Shown here piece after piece: positions 48,702 to 61,057 of a stretch of 64,000 nt of DNA; positions within the stretch are counted from its first letter, which is position 1, and every line of letters begins with the position of its first letter. The DNA comes from Toxoplasma gondii ME49 (Eukaryota > Apicomplexa > Conoidasida > Eucoccidiorida > Sarcocystidae). The DNA is taken from the NCBI RefSeq assembly GCF_000006565.2, contig NC_031477.1:5232183-5296182 (forward strand). The letters run 5' to 3'. A model generated the notes under the pieces. The model did no database searches and was not told where the DNA came from. It saw only the letters and a list, made by a program, of their open reading frames with translations. Made by a program: the position numbers and the translations under genes.

Positions 48702-50356
48702 TCGGCAAGCGACAGACGCAGGCCCGGGAACCGAGAGGACAGACAGAAGAGAGAAGAAGAAAGAAGAGGAGAGACAGAAGAGAGAAGAAGAGAGAGAAGA
48801 GAGAAGAAGAGAGAGAAGAAGAGAGAGAAGAGAGGAGAGGAGAGAGAAGAGAGAAGAGAGAAGAAGAGAGAGAAGAGAGAAGAAGAGAGAGAAGAGAGAA
48901 GAAGAGAGAGAAGAGAGGAGAGGAGAGAGAAGAGAGAAGAGAGAAGAAGAGAGAGAAGAGAGGAGAGGAGAGAGAAGAGAGAAGAGAGAAGAGAGAAGAA
49001 GAGAGAGAAGAGAGAAGAGAGAAGAAGAGAGAGAAGAGAGAAGAGAGAAGAAGAGAGAAGAGAGCGAAAGGAGAGACGGACGGCCGAGGAGGGATGACGT
49101 TGCAGACTGAAGGCGAGGAGACCGTGAGAATGATGAGACGCAAGGATGTCCAGCGCATAGGATAGGAGGAAAGCGCGTTCGAAACAAACGAGAAACAAAC
49201 GAGGGGCGGTACTCAAAGAAGAAAAAGACAGAGAAGAACTTGGTGACAGCGCCACGGTTCTCAGGAGATCATGGCATCACACGGCGACCTGTCGCAGCGA
49301 AGGTCGCGAAGCCAGCCGACAGAGACTTTTTCACCTTTCCGCGAGGAAAGAAGAAACGCCCTGTCCGTCGCCTCCGGTCTTCAACTCACTAATGGAAGCC
49401 GCAAATCTCTTCTCTGCGTTCCAAAGAAGAATCGTCGCGAAAGTTCCATCTCCGAGTCGCAGAGGTTGTCTCGGCATCCACCAGGCACACCACTCCCTGA
49501 TTTGTCTCGCTCCTGATCTTGTCTCTCTCTCAGCACAGCGAAAGAGAACTCCGGATCTGCGCCTCTTTTCCCCGAGCTCTCCGCAGGACAGAGGTCATGG
49601 AGAAGAAGGAAACTGCGGATTTCCTGTTTGCTTTTCGGCATCCGTCAGCGAATCTCCCTTTCTTCCCCGTTCTTTTTCGTACCTTTTTCGCGTGTCTGGT
49701 GGTCTGGCGCGCGGAAGAACCAGCGCGTCGACCCGACGGCGTTCCGCATGCATCTCTTCTCGCTTGTTCTCTCCTCTCTTCTCGTTTCTTCTCTGTCTTC
49801 CTTCTCTCTCTCCTCTCCTTCTTTTCTCTCTTTTGCCCTGTCCTGCCGTCTCTTCTCGTCGTTCTCTCTAAGCTTCTTCGGCTCGCAGGGACTCGCTCAA
49901 ATGGCCGCGCTCCCAGAGGGTCGCGGAGAGGGTGCAAGGCCGTCGCGGCGCGCGGTGACCGCGACACCGCAGCTGTGTCGTTCTTTCTTTTGGAATTTAC
50001 GCTCATCTGCGGCAAGACGCGTCCCATGAGTTCAGCAACGCATCGCCGAAAATCCTCTGCTTCTTCGCGGCACGACTGTCCTCGTTTTTCTGCCTCCTCA
50101 TCCTCCTCTCCTGTGCCGTTCCCCTTCTAGGGCAAGACAGAGCATCCAGGAAAAGATCTCCTCTCGGCCCTGCAGGGACCAAGAACTTGTTTCACTGACT
50201 CCTTCTCCCTCCTCTCGACTACTCAGCGTCTCTCTGTACAGACATCCGTCATCCTTCTCCTCTTCTCCGCTCTCCAGAGCTTTACACTTTCTCTGAGTTT
50301 TGTGCCTCTCTTCCCCTCCCGTTCTTTCTTTCTCTGTATCAGGCGAACTGCAGACG
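48702..50356. promoter_or_regulatory. Shared divergent promoter region, Mg2+ channel (-) and CDC16 (+)
   Basis: 1.65 kb between two divergent start codons. It must hold both promoters and 5' UTRs, possibly with 5' non-coding exons. The left part is a GA tract (48745-49065); the right part is pyrimidine-rich on the + strand. No coding feature was recognised. Confidence 0.55.
48745..49065. repeat. 320-bp GA-rich minisatellite (AGAGAGAAGAGAGAAGA units)
   Basis: Almost pure purine on the + strand, built from AGAGAGAAG, GAAGA and GGAGAGGAG modules. It has no stops in any frame, which creates false open frames on both strands. It lies 45 bp upstream of the assigned Mg2+ channel ATG. Confidence 0.9.
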
Positions 50357-53300
50357 ATGGAGCGTGACGACGCCTCTTCCTTTTCCTTCTTTTCTCCGTC
50401 TCTGCAGACGGCGTCTTCTTCCTCTCACTCGTCCTTCTTTTCTTCTTCCTCTTCGTCCTCACAATCGCGTCCTTTTCCTTCCTTCTCGGCTTGTCCGGGA
50501 TCTCACCTCTTCGTCTCTCCGTCTGCGCCGGCTCTCCACGCACGAATGCGAGACCCCTCGAATTCGCGCCAAGATTCAACAGGCGAGACCCTCTTCGAAG
50601 GAGACACTGGTGGAGGGGACAACGTTTTCACAGAAGTTCGCGTTGGAGGAGACGCCGTTTTGAGAGGAGACAGTCTCCTTTCTCGCCTTGCTGTCTCCTC
50701 CTCTTCGTGTGGTCTGCGCCCGAGCGCTGGGGCTTCAGACGGCCGTCTTTCCTCGCCGTTTCGCTCGCAGGCTTGGCAGATCAGAGACACTCTCTCTGCG
50801 TTTTCTGCGAACGAAAAGCAGTCCGTTTCTCAAGGCAGCATCTTCCCCCGACGCAACTCCCGGCCGCGGAGACACCCTCTATCTCGCCGAAGTCCACTGC
50901 ACCGTCCCCACAGCTTTCCATCCTCTCCAGCTCCGACAGCCTCGTTCTGCTCTTCTCTCTCGTCTCTCCTGGCCTCACTGCAGCCGCGCCGGCGGCTGCA
51001 GGCCCCGCCGTGCACCCTGCATGGCGTTCGCAGGCAACAAAAGAGGAATTTTTCTCTCGGACTCGAGGATGAAAACTCGCAACCGCTTTCTTCAACAGGC
51101 AAGACACCTCGGCCAGAATCACCGGCAGCGAAGCCGTCTTCCTCCTTTTCGTCTTCTCTCTCTTCTTCTTCTTCTTCTTCTCCTCTTTCGTCATCTTCTT
51201 CTCTTTCTTCTTCACCGTCTGGTCTCTCTTCTTCTTCTTCTGTGCCCGTGTGGGGCAGCGGCGCAGTTGAGGTGTATAGACAGCTGCGAGCGCGATGCCG
51301 GGCGCCTGCGCAGTGTCGGTCTCAGTTGTTCGCTTCTTCCTCCGGGAGTTCGCGGCGCAGGCTCTCGGGAGAGCTTTCCAGCAGCAGAGACATTGTCTCC
51401 GTTCAGGAGGCAACAAGCACAGCAGCGAAGAGCGGAGAAGTACGACGACAGCCTCTCGCTTTGTTGTGCGGAGACTGCTCTTCTCTCGCAGCCTCCGAGG
51501 AAGACTTCGCGACCATGCCGCTCTTCCAGCAAGAAGTGATGAACGACTTGCTTCTTCTTCTTCCTCTCGCTCCTCCTTCTTCCTCGGTTTCGTCGGAGTC
51601 TTCTTTCTCTCAGATCGTGGGCGAGCGCCTGGTGGCGAGGCTGCTGGTCTCGTCTGAAGAAGAACTGCCCCGTGACGGCACGGCGAGACCAGAGGAGAAC
51701 GCGCAGAAGGTCGCGTCTTCCTCTGCCTCTCCAAAATCCTCTCCTGCTTCCGTTGATTCACCTTTGTGTGTGCCCGCTTGCCAGCTTCCCGTTCTTCCGA
51801 AGACTTCAGAGGTCAAGGAGGGCGTCTCCTTCTTTCTAGGCGACGCTGCCTTCCGACAGGCCTCTTGGGGGCTCCTCCACAGAGGCCTCTGGCGAGAGGT
51901 GCAGCGAGTCCTGCACTGTCCAGCGCCTTCCGATCTCTCTCTCTGTCTCGGAACCGCGATGGTGAGGAACCACGAACCTGTCCTGTCGTTGTCGAAAGAA
52001 TAAAGTTGACAAACGATGCGACAACGCGTATAGCGTCCACATGTCCAGTCGTTTCTTCTTCCTTTTGCTCTCTCCTCTCTTCTTTCTTTCCCTTTCTCTG
52101 TCCTTCGCTCTCCTCTCTCTCGCTCGCGTTCTCACTTTTCAGAAGGCTTCTGTCTGTTTTTCTCAGCTACGCTCGGGTCGCCTGCAAGAAGCTCTGGAGT
52201 TTCTGACTTGTGAAATTCCGTTTGAAGACCTCCCTTCTCATGTAGGTTTTCTTCGCGGCTCTTTCGTTGCTCTACTCGCTGCCGGCCGTCTTTCCTTTTC
52301 CTGTTTTTTCTTCGAATGCGAACCCACCGCAGCCTGCCGTTCGTTAAAGTTCACCCCTGGACCGTATTTCTGCGTTTCCATTCTGCTTTACCTTTTTCGT
52401 CTTATGTTCCACTCGCTAGGTCTTCTTTCGGTTCTTCCGTTCTTCGGCGTTCACCTCTGTTTCACGATTTTTGCCATTTTCTCGCATCTTTCTCGGTCCC
52501 CTAGTCGTGCAAAATATTCTCCATTTTCTCGTCTCTTCTGCCCTTTGTCTCCCACTTTTCTTCCCATTTTCTTTATGTTTTTCTCGGTTTTTCAACTTCC
52601 CCAATTTTTTCCATTATTTTTTCATTTTTTCACTTTTTTCGATTTTTTTGTATTATCGGGATAGATTGCGGCTCCGTTGCACCTTTTGCTGGCCGAGGTG
52701 TACGACGAGCTGGGCGCGACTTCGCATGGCACCGAGGCGCTCTGCGCGGCCTGCGACTTTCTGCCAACTGGCGCGTGCAGTGAAAACCTCTCTTTCTCAC
52801 CCTTCTCTGGCGAAAAAGAACGTCTCCGGGCGTTTCCTTCGCAGACGAGAAACACAGAAGATCTCTCGTTTGCCATCCCTGGAGCACTTTCGCGACTCAT
52901 TGGACACGCGAGAATTCCTCCTGAAGAAGGTAACGAAACATTCCGGTTCTCTTCACTCTCCCTTGTCTTCACTCGAATTGGAACCAAAATGAACGTCTTC
53001 CAGATTTTCGCTGCTTCCGCGTCTTCAGTTCAAATGCCAAGGTTGAAATATACACACATATATATATATATATATATACATATTTTTCAAATGCCCGCCA
53101 AAGATTATATATATATATATATATATGATTGTACATATCTTCTTCATCCATGTACCCGAAGGTTAAGTGTGCACGCCTGTCCTCCGTAGTTGGACAAAGG
53201 ATTTTTCCATGTAAATGCTCACAGAGAATATACCTGTCGATGGATTTGTATATATCTATATTTACATGCATTTCTTTAAATATTTCTATATTTTTCCCGA

Positions 53301-56300
53301 CTTCCCTTTGCTCAGAGGAACGCGTTTTGTCTCGGTTGATGGCTGCCCTCTCTCACGCACATCGCTGGTGGATGTAAGGCGAAACCAGAACGTAGCAGCA
53401 GCGACTGCGTTTTCTCATCGAATATGCGGCACATAAATTAATACCTTTGCACTTTTATATTTCCATTCAAGGGTCGAGGGATCTGGATACGAATCTTGCT
53501 ACTTGATCTGTATCTATTCTCTATCTCCAGCTGCACCTGTGTGATATCTGTGTTTGCCTCCCTGTGTCTCTACTTTCTTTGCATCTACTCTTATCTGTAA
53601 CTCTCTAGCTAAATCTGTCGGTGTCGATCTAAATCTATCTCCATCTACCTTTCCATAGCTCTCTGGATCTATTTACCTGCATTTCGCTCTCCCCCTCCAT
53701 TTATCTAGTCATCTGTAACTGTGCCCATACAGTATAGACATCTGTTCCGTGGTCAGTCTCTTGGTTTATGAACGTGGAATTTCATTTTTTCTCTGCGAAT
53801 AGTGAAAGTGTGCGTTGTCTGAAGAGAAACGCGGAGAACTTTTGGAATCTTTCTCTGCAGAGTTTACATGCTCTTGAGGACTCACGTGACTTTTCACGAG
53901 GCAACTTTGTCCATTTCCGCGTTCCCCAGTCGTTGGTTTTTTCTCCTTTTTTTCAGTCTTCCTCATCCCTCTGTGTGTTTCCCGCCCGTTTTTTCCTTGT
54001 TTATTTCTCCTTTTTTCAATGTTAAAAGACATTTTTTCTGGACGAGACGCGCCGGCCGACGGGAGCCTCGAGGACAGCAGGACCCTCCGGGGTATTGCAG
54101 TGCAGTAAGTGGGGGGAGGGGGAGGGTGGAAATGCGACAGACGAGGGAGGAGAAAACGAGACAGAAGGAAACAAGTTGAGAAAGAAGAAGACAGGCGAGG
54201 GTGTGCGTGAGGGGAGATGGATGAAATCGAAAAGAGAAAGGGAGGAAAGAGAGGAGAAGATGGAACCGGGGAGTACTCCAGTGAAGACAAGCAGTGCAGT
54301 ATAACAACACAGAAGAAAGAAGATGGAAAAGAGGGGAGAGGCGGTTCTCCTCCATCCGTTCTTTTCTTTTCTTCTCGTCTTTTTTTGTGCTTCCATCTCT
54401 CCTCATTTGTTTTCTTCTTCCTTCTGTTGTTTTCTACTTCAGCCACCGGACGACAGACTCGCGAATTACTGCTCTCCTTCCTCTTCTCCGGTCTCTTCGT
54501 CTTCCTCCTTTTCTTCTTTCTCTTCCCTTTTGAATTCTTCGCCGCCGTGGAAATTAGAGCCTTCTTCGCTGGTCTCGACTCCCGACGCTGTGGAGACTTT
54601 GCGCGTTTGTCGACTGCTTCTCTCCGCCCTCTCTTCTTCTCCTTCTCCTCCTTCCGTTCCTTCTGCTCTTCTTCTCTCGCTGTACGTTCCGAGCTTCGCA
54701 GAAGAAAGAGGCTGAGGAAGGTGGCGGAACTTCACGAAGGCTGGTGCAGAGAAGGTTCCCTCGCCTCCGCAGAAACCGACACCGCGGCTGCAGAGACCCC
54801 CAGAGCGGCCAGACGCGACGCACACGACGCGAAGGAGGGGGAAGAGAAGCAGTGGCGAGAAGAGGGAGAAAACAGGGAGGAGGGAGAAAGGAGCGATCCA
54901 GAAAGGAAGCAAGAAGCAGAAAGAGAGAGACACGCACGCGACGGAAAGGGAGAGGTGGACAGGGGCGACCAAAGGGTGGATTCGAAAAGTTTGAAGAAGG
55001 ACCCAAGGGAGATCCGTTGAATTTTAAAGAAAGATACGGCGAAACAGAAGGGGACGCGTGTAGCCGAGCTGCTTTCCCACAAGAAGAAGCTTGGCTTCTC
55101 GTTCGTCTAAAACGTCTCTCCGGTTTTTTCCCTATTTTTTCCCAATTTTCTTTGCTTTTTATGGGTTGCAGAGGGAACGCAAGATGGCAGGCGCATTGCT
55201 CGTTTTGCGGATTCGACTTTGACATCGCCAACTCTCTGTCTGACTTGTAAGTTCACCCATATGGACTGCTTAAGGACAGCTGAAAGTGTTGAACTTCATC
55301 CCTCTCTCCCCACATTTAGGTTTTTCTTCGGTGTTTCTCTCCCTTTCTTCCTGGCCTGCCGTTCGGCTCGTTGTCGTCTTTCCAAATCCCTCTCTGCCGC
55401 GCGCTTCCCGTTCTTCATCCGCGTCGTTTCTCTTCCGGATGTCAAGCGTGTCTCCGTCTTCGTCCTGTTCCCTGAGAGTCCATCCTTCTCGTTTCAAACT
55501 CCCCGTCGCATCCGGGGCTCTGCTTTGACAACTTTCGTCTTCCTGCTCCTCGCTGTCTGCGCAGCGTCCTGACTGCCGATGCCACAGACGTCGACGCTCT
55601 CGCCACCAAGGCTTCTTCTCTCTATCAACTCGGCGGTAAGACACAGGAAGAAACCTCAAACAGCGAGAAGCGAATACTCAAAGAGAGAAGACGCACGAAA
55701 CATACGCCGCGGAAGAGACAAACGGAGAACGAAGGACAGGCTGCAGAGAGGACGCTGAGAGGGAGAAAAATTACGTGATAGAAGGAGAGAACGATGAGAG
55801 ACGAGACATACCAGAAAAGAACAGAGACAGAGGGGAGGAGTGGGGAGACGGGTGGTGAGGAAGGCGGATAAGAAACAGGAGGCGAACTCCAGAGGTTGAC
55901 GAGGGCAGAGCGCCCCAGAAACGAAGAGACGGGAGAGAACGGGAGAGACTACACCTGATGGACGACGGGAGAAGAGCGCTGGTTTTGTGAATGGAGAGAA
56001 ACTTAGACGTTTTCCCCCCGTTTTAGAAGTTGCCGTGTCTCCTTTGTCTCCTTTTCAGCAGCGAGGGCACCCGAGCTCGAAGACTTTGCCAGGCGTCTTC
56101 GACGATTGCAGGGAAACACTGCCATTTCAGCTTTCGTGGTGAGACGTCTCTCTCGTTTCCTCTCTTGTCACTCTTCGTTCCGTTTTGTCTTCCGTCTTGT
56201 GTGGAGTCTGAGTCCGTCCGTATTTCTTCTGTGCAAAGAGGTCAAGACGCTGTTCAGGCCTCTCCCTTGTCGTTCCTTCTTCGAGACGTCTTGCCCTTTT

Positions 56301-59300
56301 CTTCTGCCTCGTACCCTTGACGCTGCCTTCCCTTCTGCGTCTTGTCTGTTTTTTCCGAGGTGCTTTCTGTCTCCTTCCTCTCGGTCCCTCGTCGACTTTT
56401 TTCTTTCTCGTCTCTTTTCACTCGTGTTTCATGCCTTTCTTCCGCTTCCTCCATATCTTTTACCTCCATCTTTCCTTCCCCACTGCGTTTCTGTGTCGCG
56501 GGCTGCTGTGCTGTGTTTGCTTCTGTTGAATTCGCCGGACGGACGCGTCTTTGGCGCTCGCGTCGCCCAAAGAGAAAATGCGTCTCCGTTTTCCTCACGT
56601 TTTTCACAGACTGGAAAGGCCGCCCTCCTCGGAGCTGCAGGCGACCCTGAAGAACTCCGAAAAGCTGCGACTTTTTTCTCGTGAGCCACCCCGATATTTG
56701 AGGAGGACGTTTCTCCTCGTCTTGAGCTACCGTTCAGGTCCTTCTTCTCGATCGGCTTGTCACCCTTCTGGAGTGCCTGCTGTGCACTCCGTATCCAGCT
56801 GCGGCGGATGGCTTCTTGGAGAGGCAGTGAATTTGTCGATTCTTCTCGGAACCACGTTCAATTACAGAGGACTGCGAATGTTGTCTCCCAGAAGCGCTCT
56901 CGAGTTCCTCGCTCCTACTTTTCGTTCTGGTGTTGCAGCCGTCGCGTCTCCTTCGGCAACATGTTTCTTTCGCTCTGTCTTTGTTCGCTTTTTTTTCCTT
57001 CAGCGAGGCTCTCTCCCTCCTTTGTCGGCACCAGGTATCTGCGCCTTCTCCCCTCTTCTCGGAAACCGGCGACCGCGGAAAACACCCCTCAAAGCCTTCT
57101 TCCTCTTTGTCTTCTTCTTCTACGTTTCCTTCTCTTGGTTCCTCGCTGCTGCCGACGCAAAGACGCTCTCTCGCCTTCCGGTGCTTCGAGGCCCTCGCGC
57201 AAACGCATGCAGATCTCGGCGAACCTCGGGTGGCCATCCAGTACCTCCTCCGTGCGGCGCGACTTCAGCCAGGGTGCGCAGAAAGTCTCGTTGGCCTTTC
57301 GTCTCCTCCGTCGTCACCACACAAAGCACAGATTCCACGTCCACCTTTCTCCGCAGTTGCGTAGAAGACACTTCGAGAAAGAAGCGACAAATGGCTATTT
57401 GGACTCCACTGCTGCATGCGCTGCACTTGCTACTCTCGTGGTAGATACCGCGATCTGGAATCGCTCCTGGAAAGTCCACACATGAAATCTCGAATGTACG
57501 CGCACAGCTGTCTATCGAGCCCTACATGTGTATGCATGCATGTATACGCATGCATGCAAACATGTACGCAGACGTGTGTAAATGCATGCCTGCGGGGCTC
57601 TGTGTCTGAGGGTGTCACTGGAACTCCTGCTGTGTGCACAGATACGTCCGTAGCTTTCGCTGTACGTCGTTGTCGTCTCTGTTTTCCTTTGTAGAAACCA
57701 CCGGGTGTACCTACACCTTGGGATGCAGGAGTTGGAGGAGAGCGAGAGCACGCCAGAGCCTTCGCTGCGCACTCAGATGCTCGCGCGAGCAGAGATGTTT
57801 CTCACACAGGCCCTGTGAGTTCTTGTTTTCTCCCCGTTTTACAGTTTCTCGTGGACCTTTCCCCCGGCTCTCCATGTTGTCTGTCTTCTCTCTGGCGCAA
57901 TGTTGCAAGAAGCTTGGTTTCTTCCCGATCTCCGAGCTGCATTTCAACTTCACACATTCACATCCAAAGTCTGTTTCTCAACTGTCGACCCTCAACAGTT
58001 TCAGCTGTTCATGTAGGCAGTGTCCATACACACACACAGACGCGTACAGTGAATGCAAGCAAGATGTAAGTTACATTTCTACTTTCAGTACACCCACAGA
58101 TATCAGTGTTGGTATATTTATATCTATCTATCTATCTATATATATATATATATGCAAATAATCTTTCTGTGCATGTGTAAGAGAGGCGTAGCTCTGCACA
58201 ACGAGTGAACCACGTGATCCGGTCTTACACATACATATTTGTGTCTGCATGTTTTGTTTATATACAGGTGAATGTACTGGCGTTTATCCGTGTGCATATT
58301 CAGCTGACAAGTGAAATGTTGACGGCTTTCCTTGTCTTTTGGTTTTCCTTTCTCTTCAAAATCCATTTTCCTTTCGCTTTCTCGGAGTCACCTACGTGTT
58401 TCAGGGAGATGCAGCCGAAGGATCCCTTCGTGTACAACGAACTCGCTAGACTGCATGCAGCTCGAAATCGGTAGGTTTTCTCCCTCATTGACGAAGCCGG
58501 AAGACGGCGCCCACGAGAAAGACGCGTGGAATGTACACTATGGAGTGGTCGACCCTTCTCAAATCCCACTGCTTTTTTCGTCTCTGTCTCTTTTTTTCAG
58601 ACTTTTCAGCTCGCTTCTCCGACTGGTTTCTCCGTGTGCCTGCAGACTGGACTGCAGCGTGTGGTACTTGGAGAGAGCCGTGCTGTGCAGTGTACGGACA
58701 GCTGCGTCGCCGGCGTTGTTTCTGTCGAACCTCGGACTGGCGTATCTCCGGACGCATGCGTTTCGGAAGGCGGAACGAACGTTTCGAGCAGCTCTTGGCG
58801 CGCACCTGCGCTTGCGTCCTGCCTCGGCTTTCCTCAATCCTCTGTGCGAATCTTTGCCCCAGGTTTTCTCTCCGGAGAGCAGCGAAGAGCGAGAGTCCTG
58901 TGCGCCGCGAGGCCGAGTCGCGTTCAGCGAGATAGGTCGAACGGAGGCTCGGCGAGCAGGAGAGACGGGAGACAACTCGGCGGATGCCGCAGACTCCACA
59001 GGAGACCCGGAGAGAGGAGCCTGTCTCCGAACTCGCAGAGGCGAGACGAGAAACAACGAATGCAGCTCCCCAGGAGCAAAGGAAGAAGAGACAAGAGGCC
59101 GAGGAGATAGGGAAGATAGGGAGGGAGGGAGAGAGAGAAGAGAGGGCGTCGACTTTGTTCCGGATTCACCACTGGTGCGTGGCGCGGGAGAGGAGACAGA
59201 GGAAGAAAACGACGAAGATGGGGGGTTTCGATTGCGAGAGGTCGACGAGCGAACTGCTCCAGAGAATCCGTTTTTTTCTGGGGATCGAGAAGAAACCGAG

Positions 59301-60412
59301 AGCGAGAAGAAAAACCGAATCTTCCTCCACAACCTCTGGCTCGGACTAGGCGTCGCTCTCTACGTTCAGGGGAACCCGATATGCGTCGGACCTCTGGAGA
59401 GGGTGAGAAAAAAGAAAGGAAAAATGGCGACATTTCATGTTTTCACTGCATTTTTCGTGTCGTTTTTCTTTTCTACTTAGCGTTCTCTCCTTCTTTTTCT
59501 TCCTTTTCAGCTCGCGTTGCTTTCTTGCTTCGCTGTTTTTACTGGCTTGCTCTGGGCCATTTCTGTTTGCTTTTCTCTTCTTTCTCTGCGTCCCTGAGGC
59601 CGCTTTTTGCGAGTGAGAAACCACGATGCGAAGGAAACAACTTGCGTCTGCACGGGCACTGACTTTCACCGACCACCCTTAGCTGTTTTTCGGGCGTTCC
59701 TTTCTGCAGAGCCTTTTCTTTCCTGAGTCGCTTGGTCTTTCTCCCTTCACCTTCCTTCCAGTGTGCTTCCATTCGAATGCATGCCTTTCTCTCTGGCTAT
59801 CCGATCCGGAGTTTCGCAGAAGGGTGTCTCTTTCCTTGCTGATTTTGCCCGGGTTTCCATGTTTTTCTTTTTTCGCAGGCGCTGCGTCTCTCTGGAAGCT
59901 GCAGTGGCAAATCGCAAGCGACCTCGAAGGAGGACTCGGCCTCTTTGACGTTTCTTTTGTACACGGCTGCGATCGAGGATGCCCCCCTGCTCTTTCCTTC
60001 TCTCTCTCCTCGTCCTCCCCTGTCTCTGGCCTCCAAGAGCTTCTCTACATTTCTTGCCACCTGTGGAGGCGAACAACGCGCGACCCGCGCAAGGCGATCG
60101 GCGACGGAAGCCGGAAAAGACAGGCAAATCCAGCGACGGACAGCGCACAGAGACGAGAGAGAAGACAGAGAAGAGAGAGAAGCAGGAGCGAATTTAGTGG
60201 GGAAAAAAAGGCGAGTTGAAGGAGAGGCGCGGCGACGCAGAAAAGAGGTGAACGAGTTGTTGGATGACGTTTTAGAAGTCTTTCGAAAGCGTGAGAAAGA
60301 GCGAGAGGCTCACATGGCAGGAGAACCAGACACAGAGAGTGCGGAACATTTCAGTTTTTTCTTTTTGGAGGAAGCGCGTAGAACGCAAGCGACGTGCTGT
60401 TGGCAGGCTTAA
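50357..60412 (+). CDS. CDC16: APC6/CDC16-like TPR subunit of the anaphase-promoting complex
   Basis: Scaffold subunit of the nuclear E3 ubiquitin ligase that drives mitotic exit. Exons with matching phase: 50357-51961 (Ser-rich leader, then QASWGLLHRGLWREVQRVL), 52143-52241, 52665-52929, 53316-53373, then an unresolved stretch (53.8-54.7 kb, open pieces at 53803 and 54440), about 55172-55245, 55565-55635, 56059-56138, 56610-56680, about 57160-57290, 57695-57814, 58405-58470, 58646-59402 and 59879-60412 (stop). Landmarks: LHLLLAEVYDELGATSHGTEAL; DFVLTADATDVDALATKASSLYQLGA; HADLGEPRVAIQYLLRAARLQP; VYLHLGMQELEE..RAEMFLTQAL|EMQPKDPFVYNELARLHAARNR; LGLAYLRTHAFRKAERTFRAAL. The EMQPKDPFVYNELA run is diagnostic of CDC16/Cut9. 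A charged insert of about 170 residues interrupts a late TPR, and the last exon ends in a Lys/Glu-rich tail. Start codon is the first in-frame ATG; an upstream exon cannot be excluded. Confidence 0.82.
53047..53130. repeat. (TA)n tracts in CDC16 intron
   Basis: Two TA runs separated by a TTTTTCAAATGCCC-type spacer, in the intron 52930-53315. Confidence 0.85.
53500..53720. repeat. ATCTATCTCC/CTCTGGATCT-rich low complexity in CDC16 intron
   Basis: Degenerate tetranucleotide-like pyrimidine-rich DNA (ATCT, CTCT, ATCTCC words) between coding pieces of CDC16. No coding signal. Confidence 0.6.
57704..57717. repeat. Palindrome GGTGTACCTACACC inside CDC16 exon
   Basis: 14-bp inverted repeat around CC, within the exon 57695-57814, where it codes for VYLH of a conserved TPR helix. 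Its presence in constrained coding sequence makes chance or codon use a live explanation for this copy. Confidence 0.7.
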
Positions 60413-61043
60413 GCAGTCCAAAGGGGTGGCGATGTGAAGTCAGAGACAGAGCAGGAGAGAAGTACCAGTCACAGAGAATCCGAAACATATCAGTTCTTTT
60501 CGTGATAGCGAGAAACACAGAAACCTCAAAGAAGCAGTCACCAAGGTTTTACCAAGGACGCCCCAGAGATGAAGGCAGACCCGTCAATGTGTCACAGTCG
60601 CGAGTTTTGTGCGGAGACAACAGGCAGCTTCTGACGACTTTTGTGATTCCAGATTCTACACGTAACTTCCGCGGAAACAGAATTGTGGAACACCCTGCAT
60701 GCGCAGAAACAGTGTGTGCTTCCCCGATGGTTCATTCAAGTCTCTGCCTCTTGTCCCAGACGCGCTGATTTCACGCCCTTGGTGTCCACGTCTATGGTGG
60801 TCTCTGCAAGAAAGACCACAGTGTGCTTCCAACTCGCTGTGCCGTACAAACTGCCGCGACAGAAGGAAACAGAGAAAGACCAGATACAGACAAGCGCAAG
60901 CGAAAGAACGAGAAATACCGTAAGACAGAGATTTCGCGGACAAGAGAGAGATTTGGTGAGCCCTTAGAAAATAACAAAGTGAAGCCTTTTGGCAGGTGTG
61001 CGTAGGCCACGGGAACTGAACGGAAACCACAAAGTGAAGCTAA

Positions 61044-61057
61044 GGTGTACATACACC
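61044..61057. repeat. Perfect palindrome GGTGTACATACACC-type element
   Basis: GGTGTA-CA-TACACC: six-base arms are exact inverted repeats. This is the cleanest copy of the dispersed motif and lies about 630 bp 3' of the CDC16 stop codon. Confidence 0.7.

Noticed and set aside
48760..49187. Long open frames on both strands through the GA tract (including an N-terminal extension of the Mg2+ channel)
   Set aside because: The repeat lacks stop codons in any frame, and the longest minus-strand frame begins without ATG. The first Met in frame is at 48701, after the tract.
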